Positions 5,853 to 6,430 of a DNA stretch of 6,430 nucleotides are shown in pieces. The first letter of the stretch is position 1. Each line of letters opens with the position of its first letter. The DNA comes from Caldilineaceae bacterium. GTDB lineage: Bacteria; Chloroflexota; Anaerolineae; Caldilineales; Caldilineaceae. The translations under genes were made by a program, and so were the position numbers. The stretch spans positions 1-6,430 of the forward strand of contig WGCB01000291.1 of the NCBI GenBank assembly GCA_015494005.1, given 5' to 3'. Below the pieces are notes generated by a model. That model did no database searches. It was not told the origin of the DNA and saw only the letters and a program-made list of their open reading frames with translations.

Positions 5853-5884
5853 CCAGTCGTCCAATCACCCGATCTCCCAATCTC
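5853..5884. repeat. Degenerate octamer tandem repeat, four copies
   Basis: Four consecutive eight-base units read CCAGTCGT, CCAATCAC, CCGATCTC and CCAATCTC. The run lies between the hairpin and the stop codon of the reverse-strand PAP2 gene, ending three bases before it. It resembles the heptamer run near 1211 in style but has a different unit and period. No function is known. Confidence 0.65.
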
Positions 5885-5887
5885 CCC

Positions 5888-6430
5888 TCACCCTCTGTTT
5901 TTCCTTCCCCACCAGCGGCTCACCTTCCCCACACCCAGGCCCAGGACGAACCCTGCCAGCACATCGCCCACGTAGTGGATGCCCAAGGCCACCCGGCTCC
6001 AGCCGATCCAGAGGGCCAGGAGACAGGCCCAGGGCCCCGCGCCCGGCAGCAGTGCGTCGGCCCACACTTTGAGGATCCCGGCGCGCACCCCGTGGCCGCT
6101 GGGGAAGCTGTGCACGTCGGGGCCCTGCCCGTAGAGGAGGGTGCCGCTGCCCGGACGGGCTCGGCGCAGGCGCTGTTTGATGGCCAGGGCCAGGCCCATG
6201 CCCCCCACCAGAGCCAGGATCCAGGCGGTGAGCTGCCGTCTCCGGCCGGGCAGGCGCGCAGGCGGCAGCCGGTTGGCCCGTCGCCAGAGCAGGCCAGCCA
6301 CCAGGGCCCAGAGCCAGCTGTCTCCCAGGTGGGCGCCCACCTGGGCCAGCCAGTAGACCGGCGCACGCCAGCGTCGCTGGGATTCGTCCAGGGCGATGCG
6401 AGCGGAGAGGGCCTCGTCTGCCTTGTGGAG
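5888..6430 (-). CDS. PAP2-family membrane phosphatase, C-terminal part (5' end outside window)
   Basis: Read on the reverse strand, the frame is open to the right edge; 180 residues are visible, ending at TGA (5888-5890). A GTG at 6340 is possible, but the 30 residues before it continue plausibly, so the start probably lies beyond the window. The three PAP2 (PF01569) phosphatase motifs are complete in visible numbering: K85-x6-R92-P93, F-P-S-G-H at 109-113, and S145-R146-x5-H152-x3-D156. H113 and H152 are the expected catalytic histidines. Hydrophobic segments at about 38-49, 67-84, 115-128, 134-144 and 153-168 indicate an integral membrane enzyme. Family members remove phosphate from lipid phosphates such as phosphatidic acid or undecaprenyl diphosphate; the substrate here cannot be told. 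The gene converges on the signalling operon and has no evident functional link to it. Confidence 0.93.
   Translation of the reverse strand, partial: LHKADEALSARIALDESQRRWRAPVYWLAQVGAHLGDSWLWALVAGLLWRRANRLPPARLPGRRRQLTAWILALVGGMGLALAIKQRLRRARPGSGTLLYGQGPDVHSFPSGHGVRAGILKVWADALLPGAGPWACLLALWIGWSRVALGIHYVGDVLAGFVLGLGVGKVSRWWGRKNRG

Noticed and set aside
1211..5884. CRISPR array or mobile element suggested by the short tandem runs
   Set aside because: Units are seven or eight bases with no spacers, and there are no transposase genes, terminal inverted repeats or target duplications.

Overview
The window is high-GC bacterial chromosomal DNA, packed with protein genes that strongly prefer C or G at the third codon position. 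It holds four complete genes and two genes cut by the window edges. I see no rRNA, tRNA, CRISPR array, transposase or phage gene. The taxon is not proven. An exported protein has a Y-L-P-V-V stretch just after its signal peptide, a style I associate with secreted proteins of Chloroflexota. Short degenerate tandem repeats lie between genes, and a DUF1800/DUF1501 pair is present. Together these suggest Chloroflexota, perhaps a Caldilinea-like lineage, at moderate to low confidence.

Layout, left to right. (1) Positions 3-1163 (+) carry the C-terminal part of a DUF1800 protein whose start lies upstream. (2) A 100-bp gap holds a hairpin over the DUF1800 stop codon and a run of four heptamers. (3) Positions 1264-2550 (+) encode a complete DUF1501 protein with a twin-arginine signal. 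(4) An 83-bp gap holds a short direct repeat and a second hairpin. (5) Positions 2634-3500 (+) encode an exported protein that appears to be three copies of a PepSY-like module. (6) Positions 3497-5026 (+) encode a multi-pass LytS-type histidine kinase overlapping the previous gene by four bases. (7) Positions 5030-5797 (+) encode the matching LytTR response regulator. (8) A gap between converging genes holds a long hairpin and a run of four octamers. (9) Positions 5888-6430 (-) carry the C-terminal part of a PAP2-family phosphatase whose start lies beyond the right edge.

Functionally, the kinase and regulator are a standard LytS/LytTR two-component pair: a membrane sensor passes phosphate to a DNA-binding regulator. 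The less usual point is the exported triple-repeat protein, whose stop codon overlaps the kinase start (GTGA). The sequence therefore suggests a three-part unit in which an extracytoplasmic protein could modulate the kinase. A strikingly consensus-like sigma-70 promoter (TTGACG, 17 nt, GATAAT) lies inside the end of the exported-protein gene, in a patch of atypical codons. It could let kinase and regulator be made independently. DUF1800 and DUF1501 commonly occur side by side, but their role is not established; their link to the signalling genes here is only shared strand and proximity.
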